DNA from: Phycisphaerales bacterium
GTDB lineage: Bacteria; Planctomycetota; Phycisphaerae; Sedimentisphaerales; Anaerohalosphaeraceae
Length of the DNA stretch: 25,213 nucleotides
Assembly (NCBI GenBank): GCA_011055475.1
Contig: DSDH01000075.1
Coordinates: 1-25,213 of the forward strand
Direction of reading: 5' to 3'
The notes under the pieces are model-generated. The model made no database searches. It saw nothing but the letters and a program-made list of their open reading frames with translations, and was not told the DNA's origin. Of this stretch, positions 8,352 to 15,685 are shown piece by piece. The position numbers and the translations under genes were made by a program. Each line of letters opens with the position of its first letter. Within the stretch, counting starts at the first letter, position 1.

Positions 8352-8371
8352 CGAGGCAATGCTTTGCCTCG
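8352..8371. other. 8-bp hairpin upstream of the ferredoxin gene
   Basis: CGAGGCAA, loop TGCT, TTGCCTCG form a perfect stem about 85 nt before the ferredoxin start. There is no T-run. It may be part of the ferredoxin leader or an operator. Nothing else was recognised between 8201 and 8454. Confidence 0.4.
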
Positions 8372-8454
8372 TGGATCATTCGGTCGGTATCATCGCCCGC
8401 CCGACCGGGCCGTCAGGCGGTCGTCTTTATAGGCAACGATGGAAGGAGACACGC

Positions 8455-8637
8455 ATGCAGGCCAAAGTGAGCGATGAATGTATTTCCTGTGAATTGTGTG
8501 TGGAGACCTGTCCGGAGGTGTTCGAGATGGGAGACAGCATCGCACGCGTCACGGTGGACCCGATCCCGCCGGAACATGAGGGCGCCGTGCGAAAGGCGGC
8601 CGAGGATTGTCCGGTGTCGGGTATTTTCATTACGTAG
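8455..8637 (+). CDS. Single-cluster [4Fe-4S] ferredoxin
   Basis: A 60-residue electron carrier. Cys9, Cys12 and Cys15 (CISCELC) and Cys52 (DCPVSGI) match the four ligands of one [4Fe-4S] cluster, as in Desulfovibrio and Thermotoga monocluster ferredoxins. Cys19 (TCPEVFE) is the extra cysteine common in this family. The second cluster of 2[4Fe-4S] ferredoxins is missing. ATG 8455 is clear: GGAAGGAG lies 6 nt upstream and the first residues (QAKVSDE) are typical. Upstream in-frame extension is not protein-like. It is followed 93 nt later by superoxide reductase, so it could supply electrons to that enzyme, although rubredoxin is the usual donor and none is seen here. Confidence 0.93.
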   Translation: MQAKVSDECISCELCVETCPEVFEMGDSIARVTVDPIPPEHEGAVRKAAEDCPVSGIFIT

Positions 8638-8693
8638 CGGGCTCGAAGCCGGCCTGCTCGATCCGCAGGGTGCGGCCCTCCGAGGGCAGGTCA

Positions 8694-8699
8694 TATAAT
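8694..8699 (+). promoter_or_regulatory. Consensus -10 box upstream of superoxide reductase
   Basis: A perfect TATAAT stands 31 nt before the superoxide reductase start in otherwise GC-rich sequence. The hexamer 17 bp upstream (TGCGGC) is a poor -35, so an activator may be needed. Confidence 0.45.
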
Positions 8700-8730
8700 G
8701 TAGAATCGTTCTTCAGGAAGGAGCATTGGA

Positions 8731-9144
8731 ATGACGACGACGGCAACGGCGAAGGTGAGCGAGATGATCCGCCAGGCGGACTGGAAAACGGAAAAGCACG
8801 TGCCGGTCATCGAGTGCCCGGACACGGTCCGGCCCGATGAGATGTTCGACGTGACGGTCACGCTGGGCAAGGAAGTCGCTCATCCGAACACGACTGAGCA
8901 TCACATCCGCTGGATCGATCTGTACTTCCACGAGAAGGATGCCAAGGCGCCGTATCACGTGGCCCGTTTCGGCTTCTGTGCGCACGGGGAATCCGTGGAG
9001 GGGCCCAACCAGGGCCGCGTCTACACGCACCACTGCGGCGCGACCCGTCTGAAAATCGGCAAGCCCGGGGTCCTGCAGGCCCTGGCGTACTGCAATATTC
9101 ACGGCCTGTGGGAATCCACCCGAGAGGTCAAGGTGTCGCAATAG
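8731..9144 (+). CDS. Superoxide reductase (neelaredoxin-type, class II)
   Basis: Superoxide reductase (EC 1.15.1.2) reduces superoxide to hydrogen peroxide without making oxygen, which is typical of anaerobes. The His4-Cys iron centre is visible: His23 (EKHVPVI), His51 (HPNTTEHH), His57, Cys121 and His124 (YCNIHGLWE). The 137-residue length and the lack of an N-terminal desulforedoxin Cys4 domain place it with the one-iron neelaredoxins. AGGAAGGAG precedes the ATG by about 8 nt. It sits between ferredoxin and the pterin dehydratase on the same strand but has its own TATAAT, so it may be independently induced. No catalase, peroxiredoxin or rubrerythrin is present in the window to remove the peroxide. 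Confidence 0.93.
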   Translation: MTTTATAKVSEMIRQADWKTEKHVPVIECPDTVRPDEMFDVTVTLGKEVAHPNTTEHHIRWIDLYFHEKDAKAPYHVARFGFCAHGESVEGPNQGRVYTHHCGATRLKIGKPGVLQALAYCNIHGLWESTREVKVSQ

Positions 9145-9158
9145 CACGTCTGGATTTG

Positions 9159-9164
9159 TATAAT
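9159..9164 (+). promoter_or_regulatory. Consensus -10 box upstream of the pterin dehydratase gene
   Basis: TATAAT at 9159-9164 lies 46 nt before the ATG, 14 nt after the superoxide reductase stop. The -35 candidate TCGCAA (9136-9141, spacer 17) is weak. The arrangement mirrors that of the preceding gene. Confidence 0.45.
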
Positions 9165-9210
9165 GCGCGGGCCGGCGGGGGGCCGGCCGAAGCGCGTGAA
9201 AGGAGCCGGG

Positions 9211-9549
9211 ATGGCGAACGCACAGCCACTGGAACAGCAATCCTGTCGGCCCTGCCAAGGGGGCATCGAGCCGCTGCGGGGACAGGCCCTGGAGGACCTC
9301 CGGCGGCGACTCGGACCGGGCTGGGAGGTCAAAGAGGGGCGGCGCCTGAAGAAGGAATTCAAGTTTGATGACTTTCAGCAGGCCTTGCAGTTCGTCAATC
9401 AGGTCGGGGCCTTGGCCGAAGCCCAGGGACACCACCCCGACCTGCATCTGGGGTGGGGCCGGGTGAAGGTGATCCTCTGGACGCACAAGATTGGGGGGCT
9501 TCACGAGAACGACTTCATTCTCGCGGCCAAGATCGACCGCATTGAATGA
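9211..9549 (+). CDS. 4a-hydroxytetrahydrobiopterin dehydratase (pterin-4-alpha-carbinolamine dehydratase)
   Basis: PCD/DCoH family, EC 4.2.1.96: dehydrates the 4a-hydroxy pterin left after aromatic amino-acid hydroxylation so that the cofactor can be recycled. The 112 residues carry the family signature: His74-His75-Pro76 (GHHPDL), Trp82, His92 and Asp101, and an N-terminal CRPCQGG common in bacterial members. ATG 9211 is chosen for AAAGGAG 5 nt upstream and normal family length; the open frame extends to 9163 without homology. No hydroxylase is in the window. In organisms lacking phenylalanine hydroxylase the family has been linked to molybdopterin or other pterin metabolism, so the substrate here is uncertain. 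Confidence 0.92.
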   Translation: MANAQPLEQQSCRPCQGGIEPLRGQALEDLRRRLGPGWEVKEGRRLKKEFKFDDFQQALQFVNQVGALAEAQGHHPDLHLGWGRVKVILWTHKIGGLHENDFILAAKIDRIE

Positions 9550-9585
9550 CGTCGCCGTCCGTGAACCCCCCGCCCTTGTTGGCGG

Positions 9586-10146
9586 TCACGCCTTTTCCAC
9601 CACGACGTCCACATCGACGCCCCGCGTCAGGGTATTGAACACCGGCGAAAACAGGGCCAGTCTCCGGAGCTTCTCCATGTTCTGCTCATCGGTCTTGACC
9701 CGGAACCTCACGCGGATATCGGTGTAGCCCTTGGGCACGCTGCTCTCCAATCCCAGAAACCCGCGCAGGTCGATGTCCCCCTCAAGCTCCAACTCCACCT
9801 CTTCGATGTGAATGCCCCGCACGGTGGCGTGGGCGACCAGGCTGGTCGTCAGACACGAGGCCAGGGCGTTGAGCAGATGCTCGACGGGATTGGGGGCGCT
9901 CTCATCGCCGCCCAGCGCGGGAGGCTCATCGGCATCCAGTTCGAACACCTCCGGGTGGGCATGATCCTCCCCGGCGCTGTAGAAGTGCGAAAGCGCGGTC
10001 CGGTTCTGGCAGCCGCTACGCCACCGGTTGTGGGCATAGAACCGACTGACGGCGAGACTGGGATTCTCGCGCAGGGCGTTGATCGTCTCATTGAGCTCGT
10101 CGATGCGCACACCATTGGTGACTCGAATTGTCTCTGGCTGTCCCAT
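9586..10146 (-). CDS. OsmC family protein lacking the second catalytic cysteine
   Basis: OsmC/Ohr proteins are thiol peroxidases for organic hydroperoxides, using two cysteines. The 186 residues fit the fold: NPVEHLLNALASC with Cys98 as the expected peroxidatic cysteine on the central helix, then a C-terminal FSPVFNTLTRG. There the canonical 'CPVS' cysteine is Ser167. A third cysteine, Cys46, lies in the N-terminal part. Without the resolving cysteine it may use a different thiol partner or may not be a peroxidase. ATG 10146 is preferred: AAAGGA lies about 11 nt upstream, whereas for ATG 10158 the AGG abuts the start. It is transcribed towards the pterin dehydratase gene (convergent, 36 nt between stops). 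Confidence 0.85.
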   Translation of the reverse strand: MGQPETIRVTNGVRIDELNETINALRENPSLAVSRFYAHNRWRSGCQNRTALSHFYSAGEDHAHPEVFELDADEPPALGGDESAPNPVEHLLNALASCLTTSLVAHATVRGIHIEEVELELEGDIDLRGFLGLESSVPKGYTDIRVRFRVKTDEQNMEKLRRLALFSPVFNTLTRGVDVDVVVEKA

Positions 10147-10253
10147 ATCAGATCCCATCCTTTCCGGTTCACGAGGTATTCTCATGTGCCGCTCACGGCG
10201 GATACGTCTCATGGTGAACTACCCCCGGAAGCCCCGGCGGTTGCCTAGGGAAA

Positions 10254-10412
10254 AACCTGAATGCGCGTGAGGGGATTGCTTACGGCGCCGTCGACCCAAG
10301 GCGGCCAATCGCACCGGTCGATGCGTATCGCAGATGGAAGCGGATAGCCACCCTCGCATTTTCAGGTTATGCCCACGCCGAGCCCCGATAGGGCTGGACA
10401 GGCCGTGGGCAT
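10254..10412. repeat. Imperfect inverted repeats and a two-tier hairpin upstream of the OsmC gene
   Basis: AACCTGAATGCGCGTGAGGG (10254-10273) is mirrored by CCCTCGCATTTTCAGGTT (10351-10368) with a few indels. Directly after it, ATGCCCACG (10369-10377) and CGTGGGCAT (10404-10412) pair around an inner AGCCC/GGGCT stem. No convincing open frame exists between 10213 and 10961, so this is structured non-coding DNA or a decayed small mobile element. Confidence 0.45.
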
Positions 10413-10445
10413 GCCACCCGACTGTCCAAAGGGACCCCATCATCG

Positions 10446-10755
10446 TCATTCCGGGCCCCGGTGCGGTGGGACGAGGAATCTGTTCAGCATCGCGCAGCGA
10501 TTCCGCTGATGCAGATGCGGGATTGCGTCAGGTGCCTTATGGAATGCTGTTCCAATGGATCCCTCCCCTCCGGTCGAGATAACGGTGGGATGTGGCGGCA
10601 TGGTGCCAGGTGCTTATGGAAGGACTGGATGAACGGATTTCTCCACTCCGCCCCGAGCCGGGCAGCCGACTTGCGGACCGCGTGAACCCGTGAAGGTGTT
10701 AGGCATGATTGCGGTTCGAATGCGGGGCTCCGGTCGAAATGACATTGGGCGGGGG
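10446..10755. repeat. Degenerate dispersed-repeat-like sequence
   Basis: CAGGTGCCTTATGGAA (10529-10544) recurs as CAGGTGCTTATGGAA (10607-10621). CTCCGGTCGAgATaAC near 10568 recurs as CTCCGGTCGAaATgAC near 10730. The plus strand shows a CATTCCGG ... GAGGAATCTGTTCA pattern and the minus strand a CATTTCGACCGG ... GGAGAAATCCGTTCA pattern. This resembles intergenic repeats scattered through many genomes; copy number cannot be tested within the window. Confidence 0.4.
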
Positions 10756-10861
10756 GCCGCGTCTCATGCTGTCCATGTCCCGGCCCGGCCCGGCAGTCCT
10801 CCGCCATGCAGGCCGCCGAACCCATCTGGCAGGACTGTCGATGACCCGGCTTATATCGCAC

Positions 10862-10890
10862 TTGACACCTCCCGGCGGGCCCGTTAGGAT
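10862..10890 (+). promoter_or_regulatory. Sigma70-type promoter for trxA
   Basis: Consensus TTGACA (10862-10867), a 17-bp spacer and TAGGAT (10885-10890). The predicted start near 10897 leaves a leader of about 65 nt before the trxA ATG. Confidence 0.75.
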
Positions 10891-10961
10891 GCGGTGCGTC
10901 AGGGGGCCGAATGTAAGCGGCTTGACCAGGACAGGGAGCGGCCAGGAAGAAAGGACAAACC

Positions 10962-11294
10962 ATGGCAGGTAACGTGATTGAATTGACCGATGCGGAATTC
11001 GACAAGACGCTCAACGAGGCGACGGGGCCGGTTCTCGTGGACTTCTGGGCGCCATGGTGCGGCCCGTGCAAGATGATCGGGCCGGTCATTGAGGAGTTGG
11101 CCGGCGAATACGCCGGCAAAGCCACGTTCTGCAAGGTGAACACGGACGATCATCGCGATGCCGCGATCGAGTACCAGGTCAGCGCGATTCCCACGCTTAT
11201 TCTCTTCAAGGATGGACAGGTCGCCCACCGCTGGACGGGCCTGACCGCCAAGAAGGACCTCAAGGCCAAGATCGACGAGGTGTTGGCCGAATAG
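10962..11294 (+). CDS. trxA: Thioredoxin
   Basis: A 110-residue cytoplasmic dithiol oxidoreductase of normal length. The active site WCGPC is at 32-36, the buried Asp27 (VLVDFWAPW) and the cis-proline Pro77 (SAIPTL) are present, and GLTAKKDL occupies the C-terminal helix region. AAAGGA lies 7 nt before the ATG. It is a single-gene unit with its own promoter and a strong intrinsic terminator. Position beside OsmC, superoxide reductase and ferredoxin fits a thiol/oxygen-stress neighbourhood. It could be a reductant for the OsmC-like protein that lacks a resolving cysteine, but that is inference. Thioredoxin reductase is not in the window. Confidence 0.96.
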   Translation: MAGNVIELTDAEFDKTLNEATGPVLVDFWAPWCGPCKMIGPVIEELAGEYAGKATFCKVNTDDHRDAAIEYQVSAIPTLILFKDGQVAHRWTGLTAKKDLKAKIDEVLAE

Positions 11295-11315
11295 CGTAGT
11301 ATTTGGGTGAATCCG

Positions 11316-11349
11316 CGGGGAATCTCATGCGTGGGATTCCCCGTTTTTT
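11316..11349 (+). terminator. Intrinsic terminator of trxA
   Basis: CGGGGAATC pairs with GATTCCCCG (9 bp), followed at once by TTTTTT (11344-11349). It begins 22 nt after the stop codon. Confidence 0.88.
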
Positions 11350-11367
11350 GCGCTTCGTGGGGGCATC

Positions 11368-12765
11368 TCAGGCCGCTGGATCGGACGGCGGCGGATCGGC
11401 GTCTTCTTCTTGCCGTCGTGCGGGAGGGTCCTGCGGTTCGGGCTGGATGAACTCGTCGATGGTGTGGCCGGCCAGCAGGTCCCGGCGGGCCCGCAGGATG
11501 GGCTCCAGAGGATCGGTGTCATGGCCGGTCTGCCCAAACGCGGCCGCCGCGATCGCATCGGTCACGTCGGACAGTCGGATATTGCGGCCCTCGGTCGTCG
11601 GCGCATAGCCGACGCGGGGCTCGGCCGTCTCAAACAACAGGCCGCGCGCGACCAGGTGATCGAGCATCTTCTCGGTGAAGTCCGCCGACATGTCGAAATG
11701 CGCCGCCACGGCCTCGGCGCTGACCGGGCCTCGGCGGGCCTGGAATTGCTCGACGATGTACATCACGACACGGATCAGGGTCATCTCATCGGCCAGGAAG
11801 AGGGGGGCATCGGTCTTCTTCTTCATCCGAGCCAGCTCCGCGGCGTCGAGCGTCTTGAGGTGCTGCGTCGCGTAGGTCAACTGCAGGCCGAACAGCACGA
11901 TCAGCCACGTAATGAAGATCCACATGACCGCCAGCGGCACCAGGCCCATCACCCCATAGAGCGCCCGGTAGGGAATAAATCGCGTCAGGTAAATGCCGAA
12001 CAGGGCCTTGGCCCCGCTCCAGATCAGGGCCGCGACGGCCGCACCCCACAAGGCCGACCGCACACTGACGCGGGTGTTGGGCATGACGAAATACAGGAAG
12101 AACAACCCCACGGTGCTGATGACATAGGGCAGCAGCATCCGCCCGTACCGCGTCAGGCCCTCCTGCAAATGGGTCTGCGCCATGTAGTGCGTGCTGGCCC
12201 AGAAACCCAGACCCAGCAGCAGCGGCCCCAAGGTCAGGAGCGCCCAGTAGTTGACGATCCGATGCACGAAGCTGCGGCTGCGGGGCACGTGCCAGATCTG
12301 ATTGAACGACCGCTCGATCGTGCCCAAGAGGCCCAGCGCCGCCCAGACCACGAAGGCCCCGCTGACCAACGTGATCGTACCGGTGTCGAGCCGCTCGATA
12401 TAGCGTTCGGTCAATCGATCGATGTGATCGGTGAGCCTGACGGTCTCGGTGGAACCGTCATCGGGCGATTCGACGGGGTATTCGATCTGGTCCAGATGCG
12501 CCGTCTCGTAAAGGAAATCGCGCATCTTGAGCCCGATCTGGCGATACGCCGGAAAGGACTGGAAGACCATCAGCATCACGATGGCCAGCGGCACGATGCC
12601 GAAAATGGTGTGGTACGACAGGGCCGCGGCCTGGGTGCCCATGCGGTTTTGCTTGAGCAGCCGCCCACAGTGCCGCCAGAGCCGAAGTTGAAACACCACG
12701 AACCGCGTCCACCGGCCCAACTGGTCCGTGGGTCGCGTGAACAGCTCCCTGGCGGATGTGAACAT
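11368..12765 (-). CDS. YihY/BrkB-family inner membrane protein with C-terminal winged-helix-like domain
   Basis: The 465 residues have a YihY/BrkB (formerly mis-named 'ribonuclease BN') membrane domain with about six helices near 53-71, 129-150, 170-191, 210-228, 236-258 and 268-298. The family blocks AAALSYHTIFGIVPL and YGVMGLVPLAVMWIFITW are present. A soluble tail follows: about 325-390 looks like a winged helix (VSAEAVAAHFDMS, MLDHLVARGLLFE), then a Pro/Asp/Glu-rich end. The molecular function of YihY is unknown; transport has been suggested. A purine-rich GGAAAGG lies upstream of the ATG. It is the last gene of the minus-strand run, 114 nt below the AsmA-like gene, and converges on trxA. 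Confidence 0.85.
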   Translation of the reverse strand: MFTSARELFTRPTDQLGRWTRFVVFQLRLWRHCGRLLKQNRMGTQAAALSYHTIFGIVPLAIVMLMVFQSFPAYRQIGLKMRDFLYETAHLDQIEYPVESPDDGSTETVRLTDHIDRLTERYIERLDTGTITLVSGAFVVWAALGLLGTIERSFNQIWHVPRSRSFVHRIVNYWALLTLGPLLLGLGFWASTHYMAQTHLQEGLTRYGRMLLPYVISTVGLFFLYFVMPNTRVSVRSALWGAAVAALIWSGAKALFGIYLTRFIPYRALYGVMGLVPLAVMWIFITWLIVLFGLQLTYATQHLKTLDAAELARMKKKTDAPLFLADEMTLIRVVMYIVEQFQARRGPVSAEAVAAHFDMSADFTEKMLDHLVARGLLFETAEPRVGYAPTTEGRNIRLSDVTDAIAAAAFGQTGHDTDPLEPILRARRDLLAGHTIDEFIQPEPQDPPARRQEEDADPPPSDPAA

Positions 12766-12879
12766 ATCAACGGCCTTTCCCCGATCTTGCGGGGTTCATC
12801 GGCCCGTGGCGCGGCCGACTTGAGTGCATAACCCGAAGCCCGATAATCCTGGCGGCCCGGACGCTGCGGCGGGAAGCTC

Positions 12880-15564
12880 CTATCGAAAGAGCCGTTCCAG
12901 TCCGCGGCGAACCCCCTCCTCCAGAATATCGCGCCCAATGTTCTCCAACATCCGATCCAGGCGTACCTGGGGGTTGTCGACCGTCCCGTCCACCGCCAAA
13001 ACGAGGCGGCCGGCGAGATCGTCGCCCACGTGAACGGTCGACACCGGCGGCCTCTCGTAGTCCACGCGATACGGCAGCCGAACGTTCAGATCCAGTTGCT
13101 TGTCCAGGCCGACGGCCCCGAAAAAGCCGACCGGATAGCGGTCCACGTGCCACTCCATCGAGTCATATCGCAGCACGCCATCCTTGAGGGTGATATCAGT
13201 CGGCAGCAGTCTGGCCGTCACGTCGCCGCGCTTATCGGTTTTCGAGAGCACTTCGGCCAGGAACCCGCGGGACTGCAAGTTCACCTGCTCCATGGCGATC
13301 GTGCCCTCCAGGACGGCCTTGTCGGCGTGGCCGCTGCCCAAAGGCACGGCCAGCCGTCGCGATTGAAAGTCCAGCGTGCCGCTGAGCGTCCCCTGACCGG
13401 CCAGGAGGGGACCAAGGTATATCAGCAACTCGCGACCCATCTCTTCATTAATGTGAACCCCTTCGACCAGGTGCAGCGGCTCCGCGTATTCGAGCATGCG
13501 GGGCGAGGCGGCCAGGTCCACCGTGCCGTCGAATCGCATCGTGCCGCCGTTGGCCTTGGCCTCGGGCACGTGGATTCGCGCGCGGCCATCCGTGATCTTC
13601 AGGTCCGCCTGGCCCGATTCCACCGCAACCCCCTTGTAGCGAGTGCCGGCCAGGTCCATCGCGGCCTCGGCCTGCAAGCCCTTGATAAATCCATCGGGCT
13701 CGTCGGCGGCATACGTCGACTTGAACGTGGCCCGACTGGTGCCGGCCATGTCCAGGCCGTCGGGAACCACGCCCGGTAGCAAGGGGCTATCGCTCCGCAG
13801 GGCGTACTCGGCGTCGAACCGCCCCTCCACCCGGTGCTCCTGCTCGGTTTCGGATTGCGCATAGGCGCCCTTGGTGACGTGAATCTTCGATTCGCCGCGC
13901 TGCGCCAACACGTCCACGTCGTGGACGTCGATGCTCTTGGTGGTGGTGTCAATCACCGCCTTGCCCGCCACCGCAACGGTGTCCTGGATGAACGGTTGAG
14001 CGTCAGGCTGCCGCAGCACGAGCCCCTGAATCGTACTCGGGGCCACGGAGACCGTCCAGGCCTTGCCGTCGTAGGTCCCTTCGGCCTCGGCCCGCAATTG
14101 GCCCGCGAGGCCCATCCCCTCGGGCAGCGGATGGACCACCGAAATAAACGGCATCGCCTTGGCCAGATCGGCCGTGCCGTTGACGTGCCAGTCCATGGGC
14201 GTCGTCACCTCGCCGCCGAGCGGCACGTGCGAGGCCGTGAGCTTCACCGTGGCCGGGTCGCTGGTCCACTGCAGCGATTGGACGCTCAGCGCCGTCCAGT
14301 CGGCGGCGAACCGCAGATCGAAGGCGGCTTGTGCCTCCGTGGCCTCGGTCCGTGTTTTATCGTTGGCCACGGTCAACCGGGCGAACTTGCCGGTCCCGGT
14401 CACGGCGGTGCCGGCCTCGTCGAACCGCACGAGCCCCGATGCCTCGACGTTTCCACCGACCGCCATATCGCCCAAGGGCACAAACTGGGTGACGAACTCC
14501 TGGGTCCGCGCCAGGTTCGCCGTCAGCTCAAAGGCCAATCCATCGTCGCGGGCGGTGCTATGCAACGTACAGAAGGGCGACTCGATCTGGAGACGGTCGA
14601 CCTGGTACCGCTGGTCCTGCCGCGCGATCTCGGCGTCGACCTTGACGGGTTGCTCCAGCACGATTTCGCGGCCCTGCATCGCCCCACGAAAATCCACCAG
14701 GCGGCTCTGCACCGACACCTTCTCGGGCCGACCGCGATCGAGCACGATGTCCGCGTCGGCGTCGAGCACGCCGGCGGCCTTGAACGCCTTGCCCAGCAGG
14801 GCGGTCAAGGGTTCCAGCGATTCCAGCGAGAGCTTCTCGATCCGGACCTGCACCTGCCCGCTCGTGCCGGCGAAGGTCCAGGCATCCGTCTCGCCCTCGT
14901 CGCGGAGCTCGCCCTCGGCGCGGATCGAGGAGCGGTCCTGCCCATCCACGACGGCGGCGGCCAGTTGAAACGCGGCGGTCTTGCCCCGCGGCTGGAGCGT
15001 GACGCGGGATTGGACATCCTCGAAACCGACCGAACGCTCGGCGGCGTCAGGGGTGATCATGTGCAGGGCCAGGCGGCCGTCGCGGACCGACACATCCACC
15101 GGCCCACCCAACAGGGCGGCGGGAACGGCCGCGGGGCCTCGGGCCGTCGCGGGGGAGGGGGTGTCCTCCTCTATCGGCTTCGGGGCGGCAACCTGAATCC
15201 GTGCATCGGGGCCGTCCACTACCGTCGGTCCCAGGATCACCCGGCCGCGCAACAACGCCAGGTAATCAGGCTGGAGCGACAATTCCCGAATGGACACCTT
15301 GTTCGACGCATCGGTATACGTCAGGCCCGAGAGCCGAAGGCCGTTGAACCAACTCATACTCAGCGTCTGGGCCTCCAGTTGGCCGTCCAGACGCTGGTTG
15401 ATCTGTCCCAGCACGAAGCGCTTGCCGGCCTGGGTCGAGATCAGGCAGGGTAACAGCACCACCGCCGCGATCGCCAGGACCAGCAGAACGATCACAATTC
15501 TCAGGGCGCGGCGGCGGAACCTTCCGCGGCCGGCGCCGTCGACGTGGGATTCGGGCGCGTGCAT
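12880..15564 (-). CDS. AsmA-like (DUF748/TamB-related) large envelope protein
   Basis: The 894 residues comprise a short basic N-terminus (GRFRRRAL), one membrane helix (about 21-43) and a long, mostly beta-strand periplasmic region. Repeated patterns such as LSLQPDYLALLRGRVILGP and a C-terminal MEWHVDRYPVGFFGAVGLDK/LDLNVRLPY block resemble AsmA-type repeats. AsmA/TamB-like proteins are long beta-groove proteins implicated in lipid or protein traffic between inner and outer membranes. Assignment to a subfamily is not possible by eye. The ATG at 15564 follows GGGAGGG about 7 nt upstream; an in-frame start at 15636 adds residues without a signal-like pattern. It lies 120 nt after frr and before the YihY-like gene, on the same strand. 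Confidence 0.75.
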   Translation of the reverse strand: MHAPESHVDGAGRGRFRRRALRIVIVLLVLAIAAVVLLPCLISTQAGKRFVLGQINQRLDGQLEAQTLSMSWFNGLRLSGLTYTDASNKVSIRELSLQPDYLALLRGRVILGPTVVDGPDARIQVAAPKPIEEDTPSPATARGPAAVPAALLGGPVDVSVRDGRLALHMITPDAAERSVGFEDVQSRVTLQPRGKTAAFQLAAAVVDGQDRSSIRAEGELRDEGETDAWTFAGTSGQVQVRIEKLSLESLEPLTALLGKAFKAAGVLDADADIVLDRGRPEKVSVQSRLVDFRGAMQGREIVLEQPVKVDAEIARQDQRYQVDRLQIESPFCTLHSTARDDGLAFELTANLARTQEFVTQFVPLGDMAVGGNVEASGLVRFDEAGTAVTGTGKFARLTVANDKTRTEATEAQAAFDLRFAADWTALSVQSLQWTSDPATVKLTASHVPLGGEVTTPMDWHVNGTADLAKAMPFISVVHPLPEGMGLAGQLRAEAEGTYDGKAWTVSVAPSTIQGLVLRQPDAQPFIQDTVAVAGKAVIDTTTKSIDVHDVDVLAQRGESKIHVTKGAYAQSETEQEHRVEGRFDAEYALRSDSPLLPGVVPDGLDMAGTSRATFKSTYAADEPDGFIKGLQAEAAMDLAGTRYKGVAVESGQADLKITDGRARIHVPEAKANGGTMRFDGTVDLAASPRMLEYAEPLHLVEGVHINEEMGRELLIYLGPLLAGQGTLSGTLDFQSRRLAVPLGSGHADKAVLEGTIAMEQVNLQSRGFLAEVLSKTDKRGDVTARLLPTDITLKDGVLRYDSMEWHVDRYPVGFFGAVGLDKQLDLNVRLPYRVDYERPPVSTVHVGDDLAGRLVLAVDGTVDNPQVRLDRMLENIGRDILEEGVRRGLERLFR

Positions 15565-15669
15565 GTTCGGTCCCTCCCGTGCAAAGTGTCGAACTGAACT
15601 CAGGTGAGCCGACGACTCGGCCCGCCACGTTGGCAAACAGGCACCAGAGCCCCCACGCGGCGCCCCCGG

Positions 15670-15685
15670 ACCGCCGTGCGGCGGT
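15670..15685 (-). terminator. Short hairpin at the end of frr
   Basis: ACCGCC, loop GTGC, GGCGGT form a stem overlapping the last base of the frr stop codon. It is short and has no T-run, so it is a weak terminator or pause site at best; transcription may continue into the AsmA-like gene. Confidence 0.3.

Noticed and set aside
10712..10745. GGTTCGAAT resembling a tRNA T-loop
   Set aside because: The flanking bases cannot form the 5-bp T stem and no cloverleaf is possible.
11410..12831. 473-residue open frame antisense to the YihY-like gene
   Set aside because: Mirror of a membrane protein gene; Gln/His/Arg-rich and without domains.
13834..15453. 539-residue open frame antisense to the AsmA-like gene
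   Set aside because: Arg/Gly/His/Leu-rich shadow composition with no ribosome site; the minus-strand gene has a start signal and membrane helix.
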